NCBI GenBank assembly: GCA_900175165.2
Contig: FWWN02000026.1
Span: 1 to 10,340, forward strand
Direction: 5' to 3'
Length of the DNA stretch: 10,340 bases
DNA from: Rhizomucor pusillus
Taxonomy: Eukaryota > Mucoromycota > Mucoromycetes > Mucorales > Lichtheimiaceae
Part shown: positions 1 through 8,494 of the stretch, in pieces
Position numbering within the stretch: the first letter of the stretch is position 1
Layout of the letters: each line of letters begins with the position of its first letter
Translations under genes and position numbers: made by a program
The notes under the pieces: model-generated
Database searches by the model: none
What the model was told of the DNA's origin: nothing
What the model saw: the letters and a program-made list of their open reading frames with translations, nothing else

Positions 1-25
1 AGTCCCTGTCACCTTTGTGCCTATC

Positions 26-31
26 TTTATT
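26..31 (-). terminator. Possible poly(A) signal downstream of the Rab18 gene
   Basis: Read on the minus strand this is AATAAA, about 180 nt beyond the Rab18 stop codon. It is the only canonical hexamer I see between that stop and the window edge. It could equally belong to a gene outside the window. Positions 1-212 otherwise hold nothing I can recognise. Confidence 0.3.
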
Positions 32-212
32 ACGGCGACCATGCGATAAAGGGGGCGCCAGTATATCGGCTTAAATCCGCGCTGATGCATGCTTGTTTGT
101 CTCACACACGCGTATCTAAACAGACCTGCAGCAGAGTCAAAATGGTTTAATGCACCGTATCCATTTTCTCAATTGCATGCAATCTAGATATTGTACTACT
201 GCAACATTCCTA

Positions 213-1233
213 TTAACAAAAGCATCCCTGCACTCCTCCACTAGCATTGTCCTCGCTGCTGCTGCTGCCGAGCTGTACATTGGATCCTGATCGCCGTTGC
301 CATAAAGAGGGTGTTTCAACGATCTTGCAAGACGAGAGAAACGAAAAAAAGGTATCAACAATTAGATTGTAGTAATTTGGATAGATGGATATTTTTGTAT
401 GTACCTTTGTCACGAGCTCCTCAAATGCTTCCTTGACACCCACTTTGGTTTTCGCACTGCATTCAATGAACAACGTTTGCCATTTTTGTGCCAACGCAGC
501 ACCTTCTTCGTAGCTCACGACACGCGATGATTCCTAAATATAATGCACGGGCAATGAGGAAAAGAAACAAAACTGGTTCTAGAAGTCCTCTGTTTTACCT
601 TATCAACTTTGTTGCCGATAATCATCTTTACAACATGCTGGCTGGAGCAATAGGTATTTACTTCGTTCCACCATGTTGAGAGGGCTTCAAATGTTTCTCG
701 ATTGCTCACGTCGTACACTAATAATATACATGCAGACAACAGGAAATTCTGAGTTGGTCGCTCAACATTCTTCTTGTTTTGCTGCTGCTGCTGCTGTCCA
801 TACTAACCTAAAATGATGCCTTGTGCACCTCTGTAGTACGACGATGTCAATGTGCGGAACCGTTCTTGCCCAGCAGTGTCCTGCAGCAGCAGTAGCGTTG
901 TTATCCCACCAGGGAGAAGGTATTATTAGCCATTGCTGCTCGCGTTTACTTGCATAAATATTACACGAACCCATATCGTAAGCTTATACAAGTTGCCGTT
1001 TACTTCGAGTCTGCTCAATTTAAAGTCAACTCCTATATTTTGTGAGACACACATGCAATACTTCAAGTTTCTGCAACGGGCAAAGTACCAATGGTCGCGG
1101 ACACTTCGTCTTGGGACAGAAAGGTGTCGTCGGTGAATCGCAGCAGCAATGAGCTCTTGCCTACTCCCGAATTGCCAATGAGGAGCAGCTTGAACGTTGG
1201 AATGTCGTCGTTGTTGCTATCGTTGTACGCCAT
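213..1233 (-). CDS. RAB18: Rab18-type small GTPase
   Basis: This is a Rab GTPase, a molecular switch for membrane traffic; Rab18 is known at ER and lipid-droplet membranes. Six exons in coding order: 1233-1089, 1032-971, 880-808, 717-599, 533-405 and 323-213. All junctions are GT-AG and the phases agree, giving 212 aa. Visible motifs are the P-loop GNSGVGKS (20-27), switch I SATIGVDFK, DTAGQE (70-75), NKVD (129-132) and ECSAKT (157-162). The stretches [24 protein letters not shown] and ETPSLW match Rab18 rather than Rab1 or Rab8. The protein ends in CFC, a CXC double-geranylgeranylation motif, where animal Rab18 has a CaaX-like end. The tail has a serine run from an AGC repeat. The ATG at 1233 gives a normal Rab18 N-terminus. 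The last intron (324-404) is 81 nt and stop-free in frame; removing it restores the family sequence across the junction. Confidence 0.93.
255..268. repeat. GCT/AGC trinucleotide run coding for serines
   Basis: A short triplet run in the last Rab18 exon encodes four consecutive serines in the hypervariable tail. It is a small low-complexity repeat. Confidence 0.8.
781..796. repeat. GCT/CAG microsatellite inside a Rab18 intron
   Basis: Five GCT units plus one base lie just inside the 5' end of Rab18 intron 3 (CAG on the sense strand). It is non-coding in the splice model, which has donor GTTAGT at 807 and exon 4 starting at 717. Confidence 0.8.
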
Positions 1234-1388
1234 ACAGTTTCCAAAAGAGAAAACCTCGCTTCTCGTCTGTTTCTCATCCGGTTGCGCATGGCACGAGATC
1301 CACCACGCATGAATTTTTCAGAGGCGAAGTTTCAGATCCCGGATGAACTAATTTGCCATCCTTTTCTCCTCCTTTACTTCGCCCTACA
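1234..1388. promoter_or_regulatory. Divergent spacer between Rab18 and the LYR-protein gene
   Basis: Only 155 bp separate the two divergent start codons, so both promoters and both 5' leaders must lie here or overlap. A pyrimidine-rich run near 1360-1380 sits just before the plus-strand ATG. I see no clear TATA box. Two plus-strand ATGs lie upstream of 1389 (near 1288 and 1309) and could act as upstream starts. Confidence 0.5.
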
Positions 1389-2560
1389 ATGTCAGGCTGG
1401 CGCCCGTCACCACAACACAAGGCTTACGTGTGTACGTTGTACAGGCACATTCTTCAGGAAGCAAAGCAATTCTTTGACGATCGATCCAGGTAACAACTGA
1501 GCAATCAAGCAAGCGCTCGCCCCCGAGAATGACAGGCAGAGGAGAGACTAGGACGTACATTGTCAATCGCGCCCGCAAGCTTTTCAAAGAGTACAAGACA
1601 TCCGCTGACGTAGCAAGAATCAAAGCTAAGCTACGCGATGCGAGAAAAGTAAGTAATCTTAAAACCGGGAAAGAGGAGAGACAAATTCCATAGTGATAAT
1701 TGATCGTGTTTTAGGATTTGCACGCGCTCGAGCGAGCGAATCGCGGCAGTTACAAGGATTGCTACGAGATACTAGACGAGGCATACGGTCGCAAAGGAAA
1801 AGTACGATGGAAACTGCTGGACGCGTATATCCGCGCACTTCCCGCTGACGTAGAAAGACCAGAACCGTTTATTGCAAAGTTACCGCACACGGCACCGCCG
1901 CCACCATTGTGTGGTCCCCTGCGTGCCCTTGTAACAAAACATCTAGGCAAAAAACTCGAACCGGAGCTCCCAGTGCCGCAATACAAACCGCTGCATGGAA
2001 CGCGCAAAGCAAATCTCTTGTGGCGGTGGCGGTCGAATTTGCTTAAACGCGTGCAGCTGCCTGTTCCCTTTGAGATTATGTGCGAGCTCGAGACGCGTGC
2101 TGGAGCACCGCCAGGACATCCATCTTCAGCCGCGGTGTTGCAGATAGGAGGACCCAAATGGGATGATCTGTACAGCGGATTGGAACACGACCCAGATATC
2201 ATGCATCTCAACCCAAAAGCGATACTCGTCCCAAAGACGCAAGTTAAACGCCGTGCCACAGAAATACCCCCGTCGCCGTACGCAAAGGAATCAAGTCCTT
2301 TTAGCACATCGAGTATGCTCGAGTACATCGATCCGTCCATGAAACAGGAAGAAAAACTGCTACCGCCAATATACAGACCTAAGCCGCGGCAAGAAAGACG
2401 AACGTACAGAAAATTGTTACTCCAAATGCCCTTGTTGAATCCATTACCGACCAAATTTACGCTGTGGGACCGAAATATCAAATACGATGTATTGGAGTCG
2501 TTTTGGAAACCTCGCAGCGCTTTACCGATCCTAAGAGATCCTATAGATATACCTCCATAA
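1389..2560 (+). CDS. Cup1-type LYR-motif protein, probably mitochondrial
   Basis: Three exons (1389-1489, 1540-1648, 1715-2560) give 351 aa. The first exon encodes LYRHILQEAK (LYR at residues 17-19). The second and third give a basic helical segment, KLRDARKDLHALERANRGS, followed by AYGRKGK. This order, LYR helix, basic ARK-x-L helix, ANxG and AYGR, is the pattern I recall for the fungal Cup1-like LYR N-terminal domain (fission yeast Cup1, a mitochondrial LYR protein). LYR proteins usually bind acyl-ACP or help Fe-S and respiratory-complex assembly; the role here is unknown. The C-terminal half is proline- and basic-rich, with a late RRTYRKLLLQ helix. Intron 1 has two possible in-frame acceptors, at 1539 and 1551, differing by four residues. 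A shorter ORF could start at ATG 1529 but would lack the LYR motif, so I chose 1389. Family assignment is from memory of the pattern. Confidence 0.75.
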
Positions 2561-2678
2561 AGAAAAAGGACTGGTTTCATTGTTTCTTTAGTTTTCATCA
2601 TTTAGCACACTCGTGTCTGTGTTTTTCATCGGGGCCTACCGGACATTTCATGCACATTCGCATTTTTTCTCTTGGAAC

Positions 2679-3383
2679 ATGGGCTGCTGTGGAAGCAAAG
2701 AGGACCGGGACGATGTAAATGCTGGAGGGAACATTCTATACTTATAAATTACTCACTGTTCCCGGCATTGTAGAGTGAAGTGCATGCACCTCTATTGGCC
2801 AATGAGCTACCGAGCTACGACGGGTAAGACGAGTTTCATCTTGGCTTGACCGAGTTTCGAGTTTGACCCCGGCGAGATCGTGTGTCTAACCCACGGTTCA
2901 CACTGCAGACCTACGAACTCTCAGACATACGATACATTCGATGTAAAGTTGGAGCAAGAGTTTTGGAATGAAATTATCGAGCGCACAACTAGGTGAGTTA
3001 CACCCTTCTAAAAAGACAGACTGGACAAGTATATATTGACACTATCCGGTAGCAACCTTATCGATATATCGAGTGCACAGAACGAGCCTTTGCAAGAGCA
3101 GGATGTGGAAGAGCGGACAGAGAGGTATCGAAAGGTGCTCGATGAAACGTCCGTGCAGGATCATCCAGCAGACGCGACGGCATCGTCAACATCTTTGCCG
3201 CATCTGGAAGCTCTGGCAGACATTCAGCCCAACAACGGCCTAGATCAATCGCAAGTCGAGTGGCTGTACAAGGCAATGGATGATATTCGCGACGCGCTCG
3301 AAAAATTCGAGATCAACCCTGTAGGCGACGTGGTCGTGAACCTGACCATGACCGATAACTCTGTCCCGGCTATTAGGGGATAA
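2679..3383 (+). CDS. LAMTOR1: LAMTOR1/p18-like Ragulator (EGO) subunit, lipidated
   Basis: Four exons (2679-2714, 2774-2823, 2909-2992, 3053-3383) give 166 aa, close to animal LAMTOR1 (161 aa). The protein begins MGCCGSKED: Gly2 for N-myristoylation and Cys3-Cys4 for palmitoylation, the known anchor of p18 on lysosome or vacuole membranes. A PLL motif follows in exon 2, then WNEIIERTTSNLIDIS, which parallels the LAMTOR1 segment ending TASNIIDVS, then a charged ERTERYRKVL helix. The C-terminal helix and strand, AMDDIRDALEKF then GDVVVNL, parallel the LAMTOR1 end. In animals p18 scaffolds Ragulator and tethers Rag GTPases for TORC1 activation; yeast Ego1/Meh1 does the equivalent job. All introns are GT-AG with consistent phases (0, 2, 2). 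The plus-strand spacer from the LYR gene is 118 bp. I see no canonical poly(A) hexamer after the stop. The gene is easily missed because its first exons are 36 and 50 nt. Confidence 0.85.
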
Positions 3384-3562
3384 AAACTAGACACCTAACA
3401 CTACTATCTTTGCTGTTCTCTTTTCTTACACACAGAGAGAGATCATGCCTGCCATAACTTTGCACTTCTCCCGTTCCTAGCTCCAAACTATTCACTCATT
3501 TCCCGCCGCTTCACCTACAACTATTATGTAAAACGATACCAACATCTAAAAAAACAGTTGCG

Positions 3563-3568
3563 TTTATT
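3563..3568 (-). terminator. AATAAA overlapping the BCS1 stop codon
   Basis: On the minus strand the stop TAA (3566-3564) sits inside AATAAA. If used, cleavage would fall about 10-30 nt downstream, giving a very short 3' UTR. The convergent gap to the LAMTOR1-like gene is 180 bp (3384-3563), with nothing else recognisable. Confidence 0.5.
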
Positions 3569-5756
3569 TTCTCTGATTTGCCGTCGTGCTATCCAGTTCT
3601 GTCACATATTCCTGCTCGGTGGATGCACTGTCGGCCGCGCTGCTGCCCTGCCCGTGGTTTTTCACCCAGTCGCCAATCTCACGAACAGAAGCCTCAGGAT
3701 CACCCTTGTGGCCCATCAAGAACCCTTGAAGATGGGCCATGCTGAAGACTTTATCTGGTATCTGTGCTGCAAACTCGGATGCTAGCTGCTGTGCCTTTGT
3801 TGCCTCGAGATCAGGATAGAATTTTCCAAACAGCTCGGCAGCTTGGCTTTGCGTAGCATTGCCAAAATGTACGCGAACATCGATTCGGCCTGCAGTAAAT
3901 GCATACATATCAGTAATTGCAATAAGGATAAAGAGCCCATCCCTCAGAAATTCCTTACCTGGTCGTATCAAGGCAGGATCTAATTTTTCAATGTGGCTAT
4001 AGTAAGCAAGAAAAAGTTAGCAGCGGGGGGTCTCAAAAACGCTTTCTTGCAACCATCCTTACTTTGTGGTCATGCACAGTATACGACCTTCCTGCGCAGC
4101 AACACCGTCAATGGCATTTAAAAGGCCTAAAATCGATGGTTGTCAGTATCCATGGAAAATTCATCTATAGAAAGGGATGAGAAGATACAATGTATAACTT
4201 GCCTGAGAACGTTAGACCCTTTGCAACGGCAACGTCGCCTTTCGACCGTTGCACAAATGCCGCGTCAACGTCTTCAATCAAGAGAATACATCTAAAACAG
4301 GAGGCAGCCTTGAGCAGATATTGTCACATCAACCTTCCGCTTTCTTTTACCTGCTTGGCGTCTCAGCAACCAGCTCGCACAGTGTATCATCCGTGAGACC
4401 CTGATTGCTCAATGTAACTACATAAATATTCAGTCCAAGTTCTCCCTACACAGCGTACAAAGTTGAGTTGGTATTTCCCAGCAGCTATAAACGGACAATA
4501 CCTACAGCAAGGGAATATACAAGACTCGTCTTTCCAGAGCCAGGCGTGCCAAAGAGCATGTAGCCTCTTCTAAAGGGTACTCCGAGGTTCGCATAGTAGC
4601 TTTCAGAGTTTAGAAACTCGCGAGCATCGTCGACCAATTTCTTTTTGATATCGGTAGGGATAACAATCGTGCTAAGTGGTCGTTTTGGTCGCGAACGGGT
4701 GCGTCTCCATGCACCGTATTGATCTGTTTTGTAATCAGAATAGGTGGACTTTTCGAGGTGCCAAAATCGAATTTACCTGCAGCGTACACCACCGTCCGTG
4801 AAAGGTCGCGTTCAATGTAGCTTCTCCGTGCATCAAGCACAAGCTCCTCCAAAATTTTCCGCGAGCGACCAAACGTGCTGATCTGTATCTTTTCCAGAGC
4901 CGCGTTGCCTGACGCAGCAGCTGCTGCTGCCGCCGAGGATGGTTGCGGCCGTTCGCGGCTAAGCCAAAGCAAGCGATTCTTGTATGTAAAGATGTGGATG
5001 CCTGTGTATACCAATGAATAACCGGTAAATTCCAAGAGAGTTTAGTGTAATTCAGATTCTTTTGCAGTTACCTGGTGCGGGCAGGAAATATACGGGCGGG
5101 AATTTGGCATCGAGACCTTCGCCTGTCAAACGCTGACTACCACGGACAATGGTAGTAGATACAGAGAATTGGCTGGTGCTTTTGCTGAACGGCTGCTCGT
5201 TCAACCAATTGAGTATCCAGCTAAATTAACGATAGTCACTCATTGAGCAAAATCTGTCAATGGATGCATAACTTTGGATAAGAGTACCTGTAAGATTCAT
5301 CTCTAGAGTCGAAATCTGCGCTGCTAATCATTCTCTTTTTGAGGTACTGCAGCATAAAACCGCCAACGTAGCGGAATCCAGCCAATGCACCTAATTAAAA
5401 TATTTCACGTATGAGGGTCGAGTTTTTTTTTCTCTCTCCCTTGTTTTTTTTTGGATAGCCATGGCGTTTTACCTCCAATGACAGCCAGCTGAAGACCGCC
5501 AGTTGCTAGTCTTCTTTTGTGTTAAGACAAAAACTTTACTTCCGTTCAATGTTCGCACTGGAACTTACTCGCCGATGCCTAATTTTTCTGCTATCGTGGC
5601 GACTATGCCACCAAGCGAGTGTGCCGACGCAGGATCGCTAGGGACCGGAGGCGGCAGCGTGCTGATCCCTCTCGAGTACAGGTTGGCTCGTCGCACGATT
5701 ACTGAAATGTAGGGTGTCGTCACCAGCGCTGCATTGGCAATAGTCGGCGAGGTCAT
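3564..5756 (-). CDS. BCS1: Bcs1, mitochondrial AAA protein for complex III assembly
   Basis: Bcs1 is an inner-membrane AAA protein that translocates the folded Rieske Fe-S protein into the bc1 complex. Eleven exons in coding order: 5756-5569, 5513-5473, 5390-5288, 5220-5072, 5001-4777, 4723-4506, 4445-4351, 4291-4203, 4126-4063, 3996-3959 and 3889-3564, giving 511 aa. An N-terminal membrane segment (about 68-90) is followed by basic LKKRM, as in the internal targeting signal of Bcs1. Then come the Bcs1-specific domain (ESYSWILNWL, YAADQYGAWRR), VPFRRGYMLF, Walker A GTPGSGKT (294-301), Walker B ILLIEDVD, TFSGLLNAIDGV, sensor MTTN (N391) and ALIRPGRID. Walker A has Thr where GPPG is usual. An alanine run interrupts the middle domain. 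Intron 8 has a GC donor. Intron 1 requires the AAG acceptor at 5514 to stay in frame. No in-frame ATG lies upstream of 5756 before a stop, although its context is weak. Confidence 0.93.
4127..4202 (-). other. GC-AG intron in BCS1 (intron 8)
   Basis: The donor is GCAAGT, the consensus form for GC-AG introns, following exon end TTCTCAG. The acceptor is ATTTTAG. Splicing here joins TFSG to LLNAIDG, the conserved AAA second-region motif of Bcs1. No GT donor nearby keeps the frame and this motif. Confidence 0.85.
4914..4934. repeat. Alanine-coding triplet run in BCS1
   Basis: A GCA/GCT-type triplet run encodes seven alanines after two serines, between LWLSRERPQP and the following Bcs1-domain strand. 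It is a low-complexity insertion in a loop of the Bcs1-specific domain. Confidence 0.7.
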
Positions 5757-5861
5757 TAATCTCTGCTGCTGCCCTGCTAACAATACAATACAAAGAAGGA
5801 AATCGATGGCAGCTCAGTTTGCTGCGCGAAAACAAATATTCTGCCAAGATGCGTTTATTCT
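5757..5861 (-). promoter_or_regulatory. Compact spacer between the cysteine synthase stop and the BCS1 start
   Basis: Only 105 bp lie between two genes on the same strand. It must hold the 3' end of the cysteine synthase transcript and the BCS1 promoter and leader, unless the promoter lies inside the upstream gene. I see no clear TATA box. Confidence 0.4.
5854..5859 (-). terminator. AATAAA two bases after the cysteine synthase stop
   Basis: On the minus strand AATAAA begins two nt after the TAG at 5864-5862. It is the likely poly(A) signal and implies a 3' UTR of a few tens of nt. Confidence 0.6.
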
Positions 5862-7351
5862 CTATTTTACAAAATCATCCAAAGTATCTGACTCATTCAA
5901 GACATATGGAATTCCTGCAGCTTCTAGATACTCGTCGCTCCTACGTTGAATTGTTCATTAACGGATATGTAGCCAATTGCCCTTTTCTATAAGCGTACTA
6001 CGTACCAGAACTTTGTCAAGTGTCTTTGGCCAGAGTCGTTCAATAGAGTGACAATGACATGACCAGGGCCTAGTTTCCGGGCAACTCGCACTGCTGCCAC
6101 GCAATTGACGGCAGAGCTGCTTCCAACAAATAGTCCTACGATGGGATGATAAATTGTTCATATTCATGACCACCCAATCGGTATAGTGTCCTTACCATCT
6201 TCTCGTACGAGGTATCTCGCCATCTTGACAGCCTCTTCGTCTGTCACTCTGAATGCATCGTCTACAAGATGGCGTCCCATGTTAAAGTTATTTGTAAGTC
6301 GGTTGATACCGATCCCTTCCACGACAGTGTCGACCTGATGCCTGCGGCGGGTACCTTCCCGTTCTTCAGGAGCGTACATGATGTTATATTTGACCTTGTT
6401 GAATAGGCCGGATCCCATGGGATCTGCCAGGAAGATCTTTAGTTTTTCGATTTTCGGCTTCAAGTACAATGCTAATCCAGACAGCGTGCCTCCAGTGCCC
6501 GCTCCAAGCACCAATGCATCAATGTTGCCTTCTGTCTGGTTGTATAGCTCCGGTCCAGTCGTTTCAAAGTGTACTCTAAAGTTGGCGTCATTTTCGAACT
6601 GATCTGCAAAGTATCCTTTGGTGTCGCCTTGTCCGAACGACTCGGCGCGTGTCCGTGCCAGATTGACAAACTGCCTCTTGTCAATGATACTGACCGGCCG
6701 CACTTTCTCTACCGTCGCACCCAGTTTCTCTAAAAGCTGATACTTTTCTTTGGCCTGGTCGTCCGGCATGACAATCCATGCCTTGTGCCCTCGCGCGCGT
6801 GCAATCATTGCAATAGATATGCCCGTTGATCCAACCGTGCCTTCAAAAATCGTGCTGCCCGTATGCGGTTTCAATATCCCTGCGTCCTCTGCTGTGCGTA
6901 TAATGTTCAGTGCAACTCTATCTTTAGCGCTTCCTCCCGGGTTCAGAAACTACAGAGTCGATCCCCAGAGAATGTAAATACATATTGTTTTTGGTTTGGC
7001 ATAACCATATATCATCATTATCAAGGAGACGAACAACTTTACCTCCGCTTTGCCCTTTTTCAGGCGTTAACAAATATAACCTTTTTTTTGTGTAAACCAT
7101 TGGACACTCACCAATATGGTACATCCCGTTGCTTCCGATAAGCTTCGAATTCGCATAAGTGGCGTGTTGCCGATCAAGCCGTCAACGCCGTCGACAATTC
7201 CGTGTGCTCTGTTGTTGAACTTCGACTTGTGTTTCGGCGCTTTGCTTGGAGTCACAAAAATGTAATAGAGTACTCCGGTTGACACGAGTGTAAGTATGGA
7301 TCCGGAAAGTAAGCCGACAATGAGGGCATCGCGATTGCTTTGACTAGCCAT
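5862..7351 (-). CDS. Membrane-anchored cysteine synthase (Mcy1/Cys12 type)
   Basis: This is a fold-type II PLP enzyme of the O-acetylserine sulfhydrylase family, of the fungal mitochondrial type (yeast Mcy1, fission yeast Cys12). Five exons in coding order: 7351-7112, 7054-7043, 6949-6196, 6135-6006 and 5940-5862, giving 404 aa. An N-terminal transmembrane helix (about 9-33) is followed by a basic KHKSKF stretch. Then come GLIGNTPLMRI, the PLP lysine in FLNPGGSAKDR (K93), the phosphate-contact loop EGTVGSTG (120-127), GAGTGGTLSG, and a C-terminal GSSSAVN loop with LNDSGQRHLTKFW. Its substrate is expected to be O-acetylserine plus sulfide, but this is not shown by sequence. The 12-nt second exon supplies GKAE. 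ATG 7351 has a strong context (A at -3, G at +4). The frame stays open upstream, with another ATG at 7474 that would add 41 mostly hydrophobic residues; I treat that as leader. Confidence 0.9.
7043..7054 (-). other. 12-nt microexon of the cysteine synthase gene
   Basis: The exon GGCAAAGCGGAG (GKAE) is flanked by acceptor AAAAAG and donor GTAAAG. Both flanking introns (7055-7111, 57 nt; 6950-7042, 93 nt) are phase 0. Without it CTIL would join FLNPGGSAKDR directly, missing the four residues that family members carry between these motifs. Confidence 0.8.
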
Positions 7352-7892
7352 GATTTTTTCGGATATCTCCCGCACACCGAGAATCAACAGGTTAAGTAAT
7401 ACGCTTTGAAGCGCCGACGCACAATACAAGTGCACAACTGGCTTGCGAATTGCAACAAACAGACCAAGCAGCATGTCAGCAAGCGCAGATATCCGTGCTC
7501 TTCGTAACACGGGCTGCTGATGCTTGCTGAATTCCTTCAAGCTGCCACCCTAGACAATTGGAGATTATTTTAAGCGGCAAACCTTTGCTATCGCAGGAGG
7601 GCAGCTGCGTCTTTTCCTACAGCAGTCTGCCGCAACGCGTCTGCATCGACGTTACACCTTTGTATACCAATGGGAATACATTGATGTTCTGGAAGAGTCC
7701 TGACCTTAGGCCCATAGATATCGGTAATATACTTTTGCGGCGTATAGGAAAAAGAAAAGGTATTATCAGGCATCGGCGACTCAATTCTTGGGGAAATATA
7801 CACCGCGTAAATATATATATACATATATATCAAGTGAAGCACCCGGAACTTTTGCTTGTCTCGTTTCTTTCTCTTCGCCCAAAACAACACAC
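7352..7892. promoter_or_regulatory. Divergent intergenic region between cysteine synthase and OHCU decarboxylase
   Basis: This 541-bp stretch separates two divergent start codons and should contain both promoters. An alternating TA tract lies at 7811-7830, 63-82 bp before the OHCU start, and is a plausible TATA region for it. On the minus strand the cysteine synthase frame is open from 7351 back to about 7540. I see no conserved domain in any ORF here. Confidence 0.5.
7811..7830. repeat. TA-rich alternating tract, possible TATA region
   Basis: Alternating TA dinucleotides with a single ACA interruption. The position just upstream of the OHCU decarboxylase start fits a core promoter element, but it may be only a dinucleotide repeat. 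Confidence 0.5.
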
Positions 7893-8489
7893 ATGTCGAC
7901 CGTACTTCCACCCATCGATCAACTCAATAAGGAGACTCCCGAAAAGTTCTTGGAGGCCGTAAACACCTTGTTTGAGACCGCCCCGCCGCTCGCAAACCGT
8001 CTGTTGAACGCACGCCCCTTCCAATCCTATACCCAGCTTATCGACTACGCGCAAGGAATTTGTCTCGGCAACGAGTTGACAAACCAGGAGAAGCTCGATG
8101 TGATCAATGCCCATCCACGCATCGGCGAAAACAAGACAAACTTATCGGCCATGTCCTTGAGAGAGCAAGGCTACAGCGACAAACAAGCAGCGCTTTCCAA
8201 GGAAGACGAGGAGGTCAATGCTACCTTGGCGCGACTCAACAAGGTATGATCAATGTAGATATGGGCGGGCTGGAGCTTTGGACTAAACTACTGAGACTTT
8301 GTGTAGGAATACGAAGACAAGTACGGCTTCAAATTCGTCGTGTTTGTAGCTGGCCGGCCACGATCACAAATTATCCCTGTCATTCAGGAACGGATAGCCT
8401 CGGGCGATAGAGACAAGGAACTCGTTACGGGTATCACGGACATGATGCTTATTGCACGTGACCGCTTAAAAAAGACTTCCAAAATGTAA
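7893..8489 (+). CDS. OHCU decarboxylase (URAD), uric acid degradation
   Basis: 2-oxo-4-hydroxy-4-carboxy-5-ureidoimidazoline decarboxylase carries out the third step from urate to S-allantoin, after urate oxidase and HIU hydrolase. Two exons (7893-8243, 8307-8489) with a 63-nt GT-AG intron give 177 aa, the usual family length. Visible family features are the helical N-terminus, INAHPRIG with the catalytic His (H74), the SLREQ motif with the catalytic Glu (E91), LNKEYEDKYGFKFVVF, and a C-terminal helix with EL and the conserved Arg in ARDRLKK. The intron sits exactly between LNK and EYEDKYG. The protein ends TSKM. SKM fits the PTS1 consensus and predicts import into peroxisomes, where this pathway operates in fungi and animals. 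AATAAA overlaps the last base of the stop codon. Confidence 0.95.
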
Positions 8490-8494
8490 ATAAA
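8489..8494 (+). terminator. AATAAA overlapping the OHCU decarboxylase stop
   Basis: The hexamer starts at the last base of the TAA stop (8487-8489), so it is a likely poly(A) signal. The convergent spacer 8490-8726 (237 bp) up to the Sho1 stop holds nothing else I recognise. Confidence 0.55.

Noticed and set aside
172..183. 12-nt palindrome ATTGCATGCAAT
   Set aside because: Single copy in the 3' flank of Rab18, with no repeat partner or other context to suggest a regulatory or mobile-element role.
1529..1648. ATG at 1529 as the start of the LYR-protein gene
   Set aside because: It would lack the LYR motif. The upstream exon 1389-1489 joins in frame and completes the domain. It may still serve as an alternative start.
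1762..2601. A 279-codon minus-strand ORF opposite the LYR-protein gene
   Set aside because: It mirrors the large plus-strand exon, which matches a known family and has spliced partners. The antisense product shows no recognisable domain and is serine/cysteine/glycine-rich, as expected from a shadow frame.
6411..6424. Perfect 14-nt palindrome GATCCCATGGGATC
   Set aside because: It lies in the cysteine synthase coding region and encodes part of the conserved ADPMGSGL segment, so chance within codons is the simpler reading.
7588..7911. 107-codon minus-strand ORF in the divergent spacer
   Set aside because: It overlaps the TA tract and the OHCU start, shows no domain and is dominated by low-complexity YIYIY residues from the TA repeat.
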